Source: Pseudomonas oryzihabitans (GTDB lineage Bacteria > Pseudomonadota > Gammaproteobacteria > Pseudomonadales > Pseudomonadaceae). From it: 64,000 nt of DNA. The DNA is taken from assembly GCF_006384975.1 (NCBI RefSeq), contig NZ_CP021645.1:643501-707500 (forward strand), read 5' to 3'. Of the stretch, positions 48,283 to 56,467 are shown one piece after another. Each line of letters starts with the position of its first letter. Position 1 is the first letter of the stretch. The notes beneath the pieces were generated by a model. It had not been told where the DNA came from, searched no databases, and saw only the letters and a list, made by a program, of their open reading frames with translations. A program made the position numbers and the translations under genes.

Positions 48283-49605
48283 ATGCTCTCGACGTCTCGT
48301 TCCACCGCTGTCGCGGATACCGTCGCCATCCCTACGGCGCTGCGCGCCTCCCGGGTCCGCTGGCGCATCTTCGCCATCATCTTCGGCCTGACCGTCATCA
48401 ACCTGGTGGACCGGGTGTCCCTGTCCATCGCCATGCCCACCATCGCCCGCGAATTCCAGCTGACGCCGGCCGTCCAGGGGCTGATCCTCAGCAGCTTCTT
48501 CTGGGCCTACGCCCTGCTGCAGATTCCCGGCGGCTGGCTGATCGACCGCTACGGCCCGCGCCGGGTGATCGGCTGGTCCACCGGGCTCTGGGGTGTCTTC
48601 CAGACTCTCGCGGCCTTCGCCACCGGCGGGTTGTCGCTGATCTTCGCCCGGGTCGCCCTGGGTGCCGCCGAGGCACCGCTGTTCCCGGCCGGTGGCAAGC
48701 TCAATTCCCTGTGGCTGGCCTCCAGCGAGCGCGGGCGCGGTGCGGTGCTGATGGATTGCGGCGGTCCGCTGGGCGTGGCCTTGGGCGGTCTGATCATCGC
48801 CTACCTGATCGCCGTCTTCGGCTCCTGGCGTACCGCGTTCTTCGTCGCCGGTATCGCCACCCTGGCCATGGCCTGGCTCGCCTGGCGCTACCTGCGCGAC
48901 GACCCGGCCACCCACCCGGGGGTCAACGCCGCTGAACTGGAGCGCATCAACGAAGGCCGTACCACTTCCGTGGCCCAGTCCGCCAAGGCTGGCGCTCAGG
49001 GCCTCGGTATCGCCCGTCGCTCCCTGGCCGGCATCCTGCTCGGCCGCGCCAGTTGGGCCATGGTCTTCTTCGGCCTGCTGACCTGGGGGCCCAGTTACCT
49101 GGCCCAGGCTCGCGGCTTCGACATCAAGGGCATCGGTGCCGCCACCTTCGTCATCTTCCTCTGCGGCGCGGCCGGTTCCCTGGTCGGTGGCTTCCTGTGC
49201 GACCTGCTGGTGCGCCAGGGCGTGCGTCGTGGGCTCGCCGCCAAGGGACTGCTGTCCTGTTCCGGCCTGGTGGCGCTGGCGGCCTTCCTGCTGCTGCCGC
49301 TGCTGACCAATCCCTATGCCGCAGTGGGGCTGCTGTCCCTGACCGCCTTCTTCCTCATGTGGGGCAGCCTCTACTGGAGCTTCCCGGCCTTGCTGGCGGC
49401 GCCGGCGCGGGTCGGGCTGATCGGCGGGGTGATGAACCTGGCCGGCAGCCTCGGCGGTATCGCCGTGCCCATCCTGGTCGGCCTGCTGCTGCAGCACTTG
49501 GGCGGCTATCCGGCGGTGCTGGGCTTCTTCGCCCTTTGCTCAGGGCTGTTCATCCTCGGCACCCTGCTGATCGGCCTGGACGAACGGGAGGTGACCCATG
49601 GCTGA
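48283..49605 (+). CDS. MFS transporter, ACS/anion:cation symporter type
   Basis: A 440-residue permease with 12 membrane helices. It shows the family pattern VRWRIFAIIFGLTVINLVDRVSLSIAMPTIAREF, LLQIPGGWLIDRYGPRRVIGWSTGLWG and AEAPLFPAGGKLNSLWL of the galactarate/glucarate/hexuronate group. Start at the ATG at 48283 with AGGGG upstream; an earlier in-frame start would precede the predicted promoter elements. It overlaps the amidohydrolase gene by eight bases. Likely substrate: a sugar acid or related anion. Confidence 0.9.
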   Translation: MLSTSRSTAVADTVAIPTALRASRVRWRIFAIIFGLTVINLVDRVSLSIAMPTIAREFQLTPAVQGLILSSFFWAYALLQIPGGWLIDRYGPRRVIGWSTGLWGVFQTLAAFATGGLSLIFARVALGAAEAPLFPAGGKLNSLWLASSERGRGAVLMDCGGPLGVALGGLIIAYLIAVFGSWRTAFFVAGIATLAMAWLAWRYLRDDPATHPGVNAAELERINEGRTTSVAQSAKAGAQGLGIARRSLAGILLGRASWAMVFFGLLTWGPSYLAQARGFDIKGIGAATFVIFLCGAAGSLVGGFLCDLLVRQGVRRGLAAKGLLSCSGLVALAAFLLLPLLTNPYAAVGLLSLTAFFLMWGSLYWSFPALLAAPARVGLIGGVMNLAGSLGGIAVPILVGLLLQHLGGYPAVLGFFALCSGLFILGTLLIGLDEREVTHG

Positions 49606-50539
49606 GCTCTACAGCGGACCCATCATCGACGCCCATCACCACTTCTGGGAGCCGGGGCGTAACTTCCACCCCTGGCTGTCCGGCGTGGAGACCATCCCGT
49701 TCCGCTATGGTGACTACAGCGCCATCAAGGGCGACTACCTGCCCGAACATTACTTCGCCGACGCCGCCGGCCACGACGTGGTCCAGACCGTCTACGTCGA
49801 GGCCGAGTGGGACCCCCGCGATTCCCTGGGCGAGACCCGCTACATCCACGACCTGGCTCGCCGCCACGGCGTACCCAACGCCGTGGTCGCCCAGGCCTGG
49901 CTGGACGCCGAGGATGTCGCCGAGCTGCTCGCCGCCCAGGCCGCCTTCGCGCGGGTGCGCAGCGTGAGACACAAGCCCGGTGGCCCCACCCGCCCTGAAG
50001 AGGTCGGCAGCCAGCACACCCTGATGAGCGACGAGCGTTGGCGGCGTGGCTATGCCGAGTTGCAGCAGCACGGCCTGCACTTCGATCTGCAGACGCCCTG
50101 GTGGAATCTCGACGAGGCCTGCCGCCTGGCCCGGGACTTCCCGGCCATACAACTCATCCTCAACCACACGGGGCTACCCTCCGACCGCAGCGCCGCGGGT
50201 CTGGCCGCCTGGCGCGCCGCCCTGGCCCGGCTGGCCGAGTGGCCCAACGTAGCGCTGAAGATCTCCGGTCTGGGTCTTGCCGGTCAGCCCTGGCGCCCCG
50301 AGGACAACGCCTGGATCGTCCGCGAGGCCATCGCCATCTTCGGCCCCGAGCGCGCCATGTTCGCCAGCAACTTTCCGGTGGATCGGCTCTGCGGTAGCTT
50401 CGATACGATCTTCGGCGGCTTCAAGCGCCTGGTGTCAGAGCTGCCGGCCGTGCGTCAACGCCAGCTGTTCCACGACACCGCCCAGCGCCTCTACCGGCCA
50501 TTAGCCGAGGGGCGCGCCCTGAGCGTACCCGCAGCCTGA
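49598..50539 (+). CDS. COG3618 amidohydrolase (lactonase type), copy 1
   Basis: A 313-residue TIM-barrel metal hydrolase with the metal-binding IDAHHHFWEPG, VEAEW, HKPGG, LNHTGLPSDRS and SNFPVDRLCG motifs. Family members hydrolyse L-fuconolactone, L-rhamnonolactone or 2-pyrone-4,6-dicarboxylate. It is coupled to the MFS permease (8-base overlap), so it probably acts on the imported compound or its lactone. A second copy lies at 58713-59639 with the same motifs. A strong terminator follows. Confidence 0.87.
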   Translation: MAELYSGPIIDAHHHFWEPGRNFHPWLSGVETIPFRYGDYSAIKGDYLPEHYFADAAGHDVVQTVYVEAEWDPRDSLGETRYIHDLARRHGVPNAVVAQAWLDAEDVAELLAAQAAFARVRSVRHKPGGPTRPEEVGSQHTLMSDERWRRGYAELQQHGLHFDLQTPWWNLDEACRLARDFPAIQLILNHTGLPSDRSAAGLAAWRAALARLAEWPNVALKISGLGLAGQPWRPEDNAWIVREAIAIFGPERAMFASNFPVDRLCGSFDTIFGGFKRLVSELPAVRQRQLFHDTAQRLYRPLAEGRALSVPAA

Positions 50540-50568
50540 GCAGCCGCTGCTCAACTTCCTGTTGAGTC

Positions 50569-50610
50569 GAACTTCCGTAGTGGTTTTTACCGCTGCGGAA
50601 GTTCTTTTTT
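50569..50610 (+). terminator. Rho-independent terminator after the amidohydrolase gene
   Basis: Hairpin with outer stem GAACTTCCG / CGGAAGTTC and inner AGTGGT / ACCGCT pairing, followed by six T residues. Confidence 0.9.
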
Positions 50611-50900
50611 ATTGTCTTTAATAGCCGGCCCCACGGTTTCTCTTTGTTTGTAAGGGAAGAATTTTCGCTTGTCGCTACTGATACTTTTTTAATATCTATC
50701 CGGCTGTTCAAAAGTATTGGGCAGGCCGCCGGTTTTATCTGATGCTCAGGGCAGCAAGACAACTTTTTCGTCTTGGGTATGCCGCGATGATGTCCGTCTT
50801 CGGCGAAGAATAAAAACAATCAATATCGTGGGAGCTATCCCGCGATGGCGGGTAGGTAGGCGCCTGGAAAGGGTCTGCTCGCCAGCCACCGAGGTGAGCG
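50611..50900. other. AT-rich promoter stretch before the cytochrome b561-like gene
   Basis: No gene seen. The stretch is notably A/T-rich around 50610-50720 and probably holds the promoter of the following membrane protein gene. I see no known operator in it. Confidence 0.5.
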
Positions 50901-51728
50901 ATGGTGACTCGAATTCATCCGGCTCTGTGCGCTGCGGGGGTAGCTACCCTGGTGGTGCTTGCGCTGGGTATCCCCTTGGCTGGCCATGATTGGCTATGGC
51001 AGCCACTCTCCGGAGCCGGCGAACATCATCTGACCCAGCTCGAAGCCTGGCATGGACGGCTTATGGTAATGGCCTGGGGGCTGTTGTTTCCCGCCGGCAT
51101 CCTGATCGCCCGCTACGCCAAGGTCACGCCTCGGCAGCGCTGGCCGGAAGAGCTGGATAACAAGTTCTGGTGGCGTCTGCATCTGCTGTTGCAAAGCCTC
51201 GGCAGCCTGCTGATGTTGCTGGCGCTTGGGCTCATCGTGATTGTCGCCCAGGGGGCGTCGAGCTTGGCGCACTGGCATGCGGTGGGTGGCTGGAGTCTGG
51301 TCGCCGGGGTGGTCATCCAGGTCGTCGGCGGGCGCTTGAGGGGTAGCAAGGGTGGACCGGGGGTCCCGGGAGACCACTACCTCATGACCCGGCGCCGCCT
51401 GGTCTTCGAGTATGTCCACAAGACCCTGGGCTGGTTGGCCCTGGTGCTGTCCGTACCCGTGGTTCTGGCTGGCCTGGCTACGGTCGATGCACCGCGCTGG
51501 ATGTTCCTGCTGTTGATCCTCTGGTGGACCGCCTTGATCGTTCTGGTCATCACCCTGCAGCGGCGGTGTGGTTGCCTGGACACCTACCAGGCCATCTGGG
51601 GGCCGGCTGACTGTCATCCCGGTAATCGCCTGAGGCCCATAGGCTGGGGCGTATTCCGCCACGCCGAACGTGAGACGTTCATTCCAGAGAAAACTCGGTC
51701 TCCTGCCAAGTTCGTTCGCGGTAGCTAG
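50901..51728 (+). CDS. Cytochrome b561-domain membrane protein
   Basis: A 275-residue protein with about six helices and histidines placed for two b-type hemes (LEAWHGRLMVMAWGLLFPAGILIARY, WWRLHLLLQSLGSLLMLL, HWHAVGGWSLVAGVVIQVVGG, FEYVHKTLGWLALVLSVPVVLAG). b561 proteins move electrons across membranes. Eukaryote-like members are often fused to DOMON; here no DOMON is seen. GAGGTGAG precedes the ATG. The gene is followed by gntP after 48 bases, but a functional link is not evident. Confidence 0.83.
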   Translation: MVTRIHPALCAAGVATLVVLALGIPLAGHDWLWQPLSGAGEHHLTQLEAWHGRLMVMAWGLLFPAGILIARYAKVTPRQRWPEELDNKFWWRLHLLLQSLGSLLMLLALGLIVIVAQGASSLAHWHAVGGWSLVAGVVIQVVGGRLRGSKGGPGVPGDHYLMTRRRLVFEYVHKTLGWLALVLSVPVVLAGLATVDAPRWMFLLLILWWTALIVLVITLQRRCGCLDTYQAIWGPADCHPGNRLRPIGWGVFRHAERETFIPEKTRSPAKFVRGS

Positions 51729-51776
51729 GGCTTCAATTCGATGTTTTGTCCTTCCTTACAATAAAAAGAGCGTGCC

Positions 51777-53123
51777 ATGACGACGACCACTCTGCTGTTG
51801 ATCGGTTTGTTATCTATCCTGTCGCTGTTGATATTGATCATTCCCCTGAAGTTGCCGCCTTTCATCGCCTTGATCAGCGTAGCCACGGCGACCGCCCTGG
51901 TCTCCGGCGTCGCGCCGGCGCAACTGGCTCACGCCGTGGAGGGCGGCCTGGGCAAGACGCTGGGACACATCGCTGTGATCATCGCGCTGGGGGCCATGGT
52001 GGGCCGGATGATCGAAATCTCCGGTGGCGCCACGGTACTGTCGCGGCTATTGGTCATCCGCCTGGGTAGTCATCGTGTATTGCTGGCGTTGGGCTTGGCA
52101 GCCTTCGCGGTCGGCGTGCCGGTGTTCTTCGAGGTGGGCGTCATCATGCTCATGCCGCTGGCCATGGGGCTGGCCGCCGAGCGGCACTGGCCGCTGTATC
52201 GCCTCGGCTTGCCCATGTGTGGCGTCTTGCTGGTGGTACATGCCCTGCTACCGCCCCACCCGGGCGCGGTAGCCGTCGCCACGGCGTTCGGTGTGGAGGT
52301 GGGGCGGGTGCTCGCCTTCGGTTTGCCGATCGCCGCCGTCACCTGCGTGCTGCTGCTGATCACTGGCCGGCGCCTGTTCGAACGTGCCTACCGGGTCACC
52401 GCGCCGGCCAGCGAGCCCCACGGTCCGGTCGCCGGACCGCTGGAGGAGCGACCCGCGGCGGGGCCGGGGCGGGTGGTGTTGGTCATCATCTGTCCCATCC
52501 TGTTGATCCTGCTGGGCGTATTGGCCCCCAGCCTGCCGGTGCCACCGGCGCTGCGCGCCACCCTGGAAGTCTTGGGGGTGCCCTATGTGGCCCTGCTCGT
52601 GGACGTCTTTCTCGCCATGTGGTTGCTGGGATTGGCACGGGGCATGGCGCTGCGGGACGTGTCGACGCAACTGGCCGCCGCCATCCCCGGCATCGCCATG
52701 ATCATCCTCATCACCGGTGCCGGCGGCGCCTTCGCCAACATCATGGTGCAGACCGGCATAGGCGCGGCGCTGGCCAAGGCCATGCAGGCCACGGGGCTGC
52801 CGATCCTGCTGCTGGCCTACCTCATCACCCTGATGATCAGAGCCGCCCAGGGCCCCACTACCGTGGCCCTGATGACCACCGCCGGTATCGTCCTGCCAAT
52901 GATCCAGACCCTGGGGCTGAGCCCCAACCAGACCGCGTTGGTCGGGCTGGCCATGGGGGCGGGTGGCATCGGTCTGTCCCACGTCAACGATGCTGGCTTC
53001 TGGATCGTCACCCGCCTGCTTGGCTTGAGTGTCGCCGACGGCCTGCGCAGCTGGACCCTGCTCACCACCCTGGCCAGCCTGTTCGCCCTGGGCTGCATCT
53101 CTTGCATCTGGCCTTTCGTTTGA
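51777..53123 (+). CDS. gntP: GntP-family gluconate/acid-sugar:H+ symporter
   Basis: A 448-residue permease with about 12-14 helices and GntP motifs (LKLPPFIALISVATATALVSG, GLGKTLGHIAVIIALGAMVGRMIEISGGA, LLPPHPGAVAVATAFGVE, TGAGGAFANIMVQTGIG). Transports gluconate or related aldonates. Followed after 19 bases by a gluconolactonase gene, so import and lactone hydrolysis are coupled. Confidence 0.9.
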   Translation: MTTTTLLLIGLLSILSLLILIIPLKLPPFIALISVATATALVSGVAPAQLAHAVEGGLGKTLGHIAVIIALGAMVGRMIEISGGATVLSRLLVIRLGSHRVLLALGLAAFAVGVPVFFEVGVIMLMPLAMGLAAERHWPLYRLGLPMCGVLLVVHALLPPHPGAVAVATAFGVEVGRVLAFGLPIAAVTCVLLLITGRRLFERAYRVTAPASEPHGPVAGPLEERPAAGPGRVVLVIICPILLILLGVLAPSLPVPPALRATLEVLGVPYVALLVDVFLAMWLLGLARGMALRDVSTQLAAAIPGIAMIILITGAGGAFANIMVQTGIGAALAKAMQATGLPILLLAYLITLMIRAAQGPTTVALMTTAGIVLPMIQTLGLSPNQTALVGLAMGAGGIGLSHVNDAGFWIVTRLLGLSVADGLRSWTLLTTLASLFALGCISCIWPFV

Positions 53124-53142
53124 TCGATCGAGGAGTGTTCCG

Positions 53143-54066
53143 ATGTCGGAAGCCACCATCATTCTGTTCGATGACCGAGCCGCGGCTCTGCAATACGCCT
53201 GCAGCCCCTTGGAGCGTCTCGCCAGTGGTGCGCTCTGGAGTGAAGGGCCGGTCTGGCTGCCCGCCGAGCAGGCGCTGCTCTGGAGCGATATCCCCAACAA
53301 CCGCATGCTGCGCTGGAGTGCAGCCGCTGGCCTGAGCGTCTGGCGCCAGTCGGTCGGCTTCAGCAATGGCCATACCCTAGCGGCGGACGGATCGGTCCTG
53401 CATTGCTCCCACGGTCACCGAGCGATCCTGCGCACGCCATGCCGGAACGGTCGCCTGGCCGCGACCGAGGAAGTCCTGGTCGACCGCTACCAGGGCCGGC
53501 GTCTCAACTCGCCCAATGACCTGGTGGTGAAGCGTGATGGGACGATCTGGTTCAGCGATCCGCCCTACGGCATCCTCTCCGACCGGGAAGGCCAGGTAGC
53601 GCCCCAGGAACAACGTCACCAGTACGTGTTCCGCTACGACCCCGCGGACGGCCAGCTGGATGTGGTCAGCGACTTCGTCGAGGACCCCAATGGCCTGGCC
53701 TTCTCGCCAGACGAAAGCATCCTCTACGTCTCCGACACCTCGGCCGCCCGGCGCGTTGACGGGCACCATCGCATCGTCGCCTTCGACGTCGTCGGTGGAC
53801 GCTCGCTGGCCAATCCACGGGTCTTCGCCGAGATAGCGCCTGGCCTGCCGGATGGCTTCCGGGTGTCGCGCAATGGCTGGCTCTATACCAGTAGCGCCTG
53901 TGGCGTGCAGGTCTATCATCCCGACGGCACCCGGTTGGCGCTCATCGCGGTGCCCGAGATGGTCGGCAACCTGACCTTCGACGAGCACGAGCGGGCGCTC
54001 TACATCCTGGCGACCACTTCGCTCTATCGGCTGGCCTTCGACCGGCCCGCGCATTCGCTGGGATGA
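53143..54066 (+). CDS. SMP-30/gluconolactonase family protein
   Basis: A 307-residue six-bladed beta-propeller lactonase (LWSEGPVWLPAEQALLWSDIPNNRMLRW, RLNSPNDLVVKRDGTIWFSDPPYGI, DPNGLAFSPDESILYVSDT, FAEIAPGLPDGFRVSRNGWLYTS) with the metal-coordinating Glu, Asn and Asp positions of SMP-30. GAGGAG lies upstream of the ATG. Probably hydrolyses an aldonolactone for use with GntP import. Its last 43 bases overlap the convergent lysR gene. Confidence 0.9.
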   Translation: MSEATIILFDDRAAALQYACSPLERLASGALWSEGPVWLPAEQALLWSDIPNNRMLRWSAAAGLSVWRQSVGFSNGHTLAADGSVLHCSHGHRAILRTPCRNGRLAATEEVLVDRYQGRRLNSPNDLVVKRDGTIWFSDPPYGILSDREGQVAPQEQRHQYVFRYDPADGQLDVVSDFVEDPNGLAFSPDESILYVSDTSAARRVDGHHRIVAFDVVGGRSLANPRVFAEIAPGLPDGFRVSRNGWLYTSSACGVQVYHPDGTRLALIAVPEMVGNLTFDEHERALYILATTSLYRLAFDRPAHSLG

Positions 54067-54989
54067 GTCGTCGTCGCATCGATTTGATCCGGCTCAGGCG
54101 AGGGCGCCAGCAGGGCCTGCGCCTCTTCACGCAGGGCCTGCACGCAAGGCGAGGGCTCGCGATAGGCCAGCGCCAGCGCATAGGGCAGCGGTGCACCGAC
54201 GCCTTCGAGTTCGCGCCAGGCCAGTTCCGCGGCGTGGCGCCGGGCGTACTGGCGCGGCATCAGGGCGATGCCGAGGCCCGCGGCGACCAGGCCGGCGGTG
54301 GTCTGCATCTGCCGCGAATGCTGGGCCACGCGCGGTACGAAGCCCGCGTCGGCACAGCCGAGCATGATGCGGGCATACATGCCCGGGCCATCATGGGGCG
54401 CGAACAGGATCCAGGGCTCCGCGGCACAATCGGCGAGGTTCAAGGTGGGTCGCTCGGCCAGGTGATGCCCCAGGGGCAGGGCCACCACCAGGCGATCCTC
54501 GAACAGCGGATCGAACTGGATATCCCCGGCGTCGGCGACGGGCAAGACCAGCACCCCGGCATCGAGGCGATCCTGACCGAGCAGCTCCAACTGCTCCGGC
54601 GGCGTCGCTTCCAGCAACTGGATATCGACGGAAGGATGGTGCGCGCGATAGTGGCGCAACAACCGGGGCAGCAGGCCACCGACCTGACTGTCGACGCAGC
54701 CGATCCGCAACGACCCGGTCAGGCCGGCAGCCGCCTGGCGCGCCGCGCTGCAGGCGCGTTCGGCCTGGGCCAGGGTACGCCGGGCTTCCAGCAGGAACAG
54801 GCTACCGGCTGCCGTGAGCCGCGTGGAGCGATTGTCGCGCTCCAACAGGACCACCCCCAGATCCTCCTCGATTCGGCGAATCGCCGCACTCAGCGGTGGC
54901 TGGGCCATGTTGAGGCGCTCGGCTGCGCGCCGGAAGTTGAGGGTCTCGGCCACGGCTACGTACTGGCGCATCTGACGCAAATCGATCAT
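54024..54989 (-). CDS. LysR-family regulator divergent from the pdxA-like operon
   Basis: A 321-residue LTTR of the CatR/BenM-like branch (MIDLRQMRQYVAVAETLNFRRAAERLNMAQPPLSAAIRRIEEDLGV). The C-terminal effector domain (GSLRIGCVDSQVGGLLPRLL, AGVLVLPVADAGDIQFDPLFEDRLVVALPLGHHLA) is of normal length. It is divergent from the pdxA-like gene with a 368-base intergenic region that contains a T-N11-A operator, the classic LTTR arrangement. Best candidate for binding the four related sites described here. Confidence 0.9.
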   Translation of the reverse strand: MIDLRQMRQYVAVAETLNFRRAAERLNMAQPPLSAAIRRIEEDLGVVLLERDNRSTRLTAAGSLFLLEARRTLAQAERACSAARQAAAGLTGSLRIGCVDSQVGGLLPRLLRHYRAHHPSVDIQLLEATPPEQLELLGQDRLDAGVLVLPVADAGDIQFDPLFEDRLVVALPLGHHLAERPTLNLADCAAEPWILFAPHDGPGMYARIMLGCADAGFVPRVAQHSRQMQTTAGLVAAGLGIALMPRQYARRHAAELAWRELEGVGAPLPYALALAYREPSPCVQALREEAQALLAPSPEPDQIDATTTHPSECAGRSKASR

Positions 54990-55076
54990 CGGCGGGCTTC
55001 TTGTTAGCGCGACTATCCGCCGAGTATGCGCCGGCTTTTTCCAGGCTGCCTAGCGCGGCTGAGGCCCAGGCTAGAC

Positions 55077-55091
55077 ATAACCTCAGGCTAT
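55077..55091. promoter_or_regulatory. T-N11-A dyad operator between lysR and the pdxA-like gene
   Basis: ATAACCTCAGGCTAT, a near-perfect dyad ATARCCTNAGGYTAT. Its centre is 28 bases upstream of a TTGGAC -35 box, placing it near -65, where LysR proteins bind activated promoters. Confidence 0.65.
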
Positions 55092-55110
55092 GCACCTATG
55101 AACAGCTTTG

Positions 55111-55144
55111 ATTGGACGGTTATAGCAGCCACTGGTGATAGTCG
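55111..55144 (+). promoter_or_regulatory. Predicted promoter of the pdxA-like operon
   Basis: ATTGGACGGTTAT (-35 TTGGAC) and, after 19 bases, GATAGTCG (-10 GATAGT). Both blocks are identical to those before the MFS-amidohydrolase operon at 48197-48229. A transcript starting near 55149 would have a leader of about 200 bases. Confidence 0.55.
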
Positions 55145-55357
55145 GACTCATGAAAACAACAACGCAGAGCCTCGCCATGAGCTCCTTTCTCCACGGCATG
55201 TCGGCCAGCAGCGCCTCGACGCCCGTCACCTCGTGCGAATGCGTTTCCCCGTGCCATATCCCAAGGTTATCGACCGGATACCTCTGGCCAGAGCTCGCGA
55301 CTCTCACCACGGAGCCTCCTGCCTCCGTGCCTCCCTCCCTGTCCTGAGGATTCCTCT

Positions 55358-56371
55358 ATGAGCACCCCAACGCTTCCCCGCCTGGCCCTGGTACTGGGCG
55401 ACCCCGCCGGCATCGGCCCGGAACTCATTGCCCGGCTGCTGACCGATCCCGAGGTGCGCAGCCGCGCTCGCATGGTACTGATCGCCGATGAGGAAGAAGC
55501 CCGCACCGGCATGCGCATCGCCGGTTGCGAGTATCCCTATCGGCGCATCGACCGCCTGGACACCCTTGATTTTCAGGACGACGTTCCGCTGCTGTATCCC
55601 TTTCGCGGTGCTGCCGAGGGTAGCTTTCCACGCAGCGAGGCCAGTGTCGTCGGTGGTCGCTACAGCCTGGATACCCTGGCCGTCGCCCTGGACTTGACCC
55701 AGGCCGGTCACACCGATGCCATCCTCTTCGGCCCGCTGAACAAGACCTCGCTGCACCTGGCCGGCATGGGCCACAACGACGAGCTGCACTGGTTCGCCGA
55801 ACACCTCGGCTACCGGGGGCCCTTCTGCGAGTTCAACGTGCTGGACGACCTCTGGACCTCGCGGGTGACCTCCCACGTCGCGCTCAAGGAGGTGCCCGGC
55901 CTGCTCAGCCAGGAGCGGGTGATCGAGGCCATCCAACTGATCGACAACGAACTCAAGCGCAGTGGTCTCGCCCGGCCGCGCATCGGTGTCTGCGGCCTCA
56001 ATCCGCACAATGGCGACAACGGCAGCTTTGGGCGCGAGGAGCTGGATCTGATCGGTCCCGCGGTGGAGCGCGCCAAGGCCCTGGGCATCGCCGCCGACGG
56101 CCCCTATCCGGCCGACACCATCTTCCTCAAGGTCCAGGGCGATGCTCGCGCCTTCGATGCGGTGGTCACCATGTACCACGACCAGGGCCAGATCGCGATC
56201 AAGCTGATGGGCTTCTCCCGCGGCGTCACCGTCCAGGGTGGCCTGCCCATTCCCATCACCACCCCGGCCCACGGCACCGCCTTCGACATCGCCGGCCAGG
56301 GTCGCGCCAACGTCGGCGCCACGCGCCAGGCCTTCGAAATCGCCTGCCGCCTGGGACGTGCGAAGCACTGA
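55358..56371 (+). CDS. PdxA-family dehydrogenase (PdxA2-like)
   Basis: A 337-residue NAD-dependent dehydrogenase/decarboxylase of the PdxA fold (LVLGDPAGIGPEL, GPLNKTSLHLAGMGHNDELHWFAEHLG, VCGLNPHNGDNGSFGREEL, PYPADTIFLK, TMYHDQGQIAIKL, TPAHGTAFDIAGQG). The histidines that bind the metal are present. The vitamin-B6 pdxA normally sits with ksgA; this copy opens a catabolic operon, as PdxA2 enzymes acting on 4-phospho-D-threonate/erythronate or TphB-like diol dehydrogenases do. No DUF1537 kinase that usually accompanies PdxA2 is nearby, so the substrate is open. Confidence 0.85.
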   Translation: MSTPTLPRLALVLGDPAGIGPELIARLLTDPEVRSRARMVLIADEEEARTGMRIAGCEYPYRRIDRLDTLDFQDDVPLLYPFRGAAEGSFPRSEASVVGGRYSLDTLAVALDLTQAGHTDAILFGPLNKTSLHLAGMGHNDELHWFAEHLGYRGPFCEFNVLDDLWTSRVTSHVALKEVPGLLSQERVIEAIQLIDNELKRSGLARPRIGVCGLNPHNGDNGSFGREELDLIGPAVERAKALGIAADGPYPADTIFLKVQGDARAFDAVVTMYHDQGQIAIKLMGFSRGVTVQGGLPIPITTPAHGTAFDIAGQGRANVGATRQAFEIACRLGRAKH

Positions 56372-56410
56372 AGAGCCTTTCCTCCATAACAACAACAAAG
56401 GAGCGTCACC

Positions 56411-56467
56411 ATGGATGTCATCGCCCGTCGATTGGCCGTCTCGCTGAGCGCGGAGGCCCGTTCATGA
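56411..56467 (+). CDS. Possible 18-residue leader peptide before the MFS gene
   Basis: MDVIARRLAVSLSAEARS, with AAAGGAG about eight bases upstream and a stop that overlaps the permease ATG (ATGA). The arrangement would couple translation of the two. It may instead be the remnant of a deleted gene, since the permease has its own GGAGG inside this reading. Confidence 0.35.
   Translation: MDVIARRLAVSLSAEARS

Noticed and set aside
55358..56371. Vitamin B6 biosynthesis pdxA
   Set aside because: Catabolic operon context with a LysR site and transporter, no ksgA or surA nearby.
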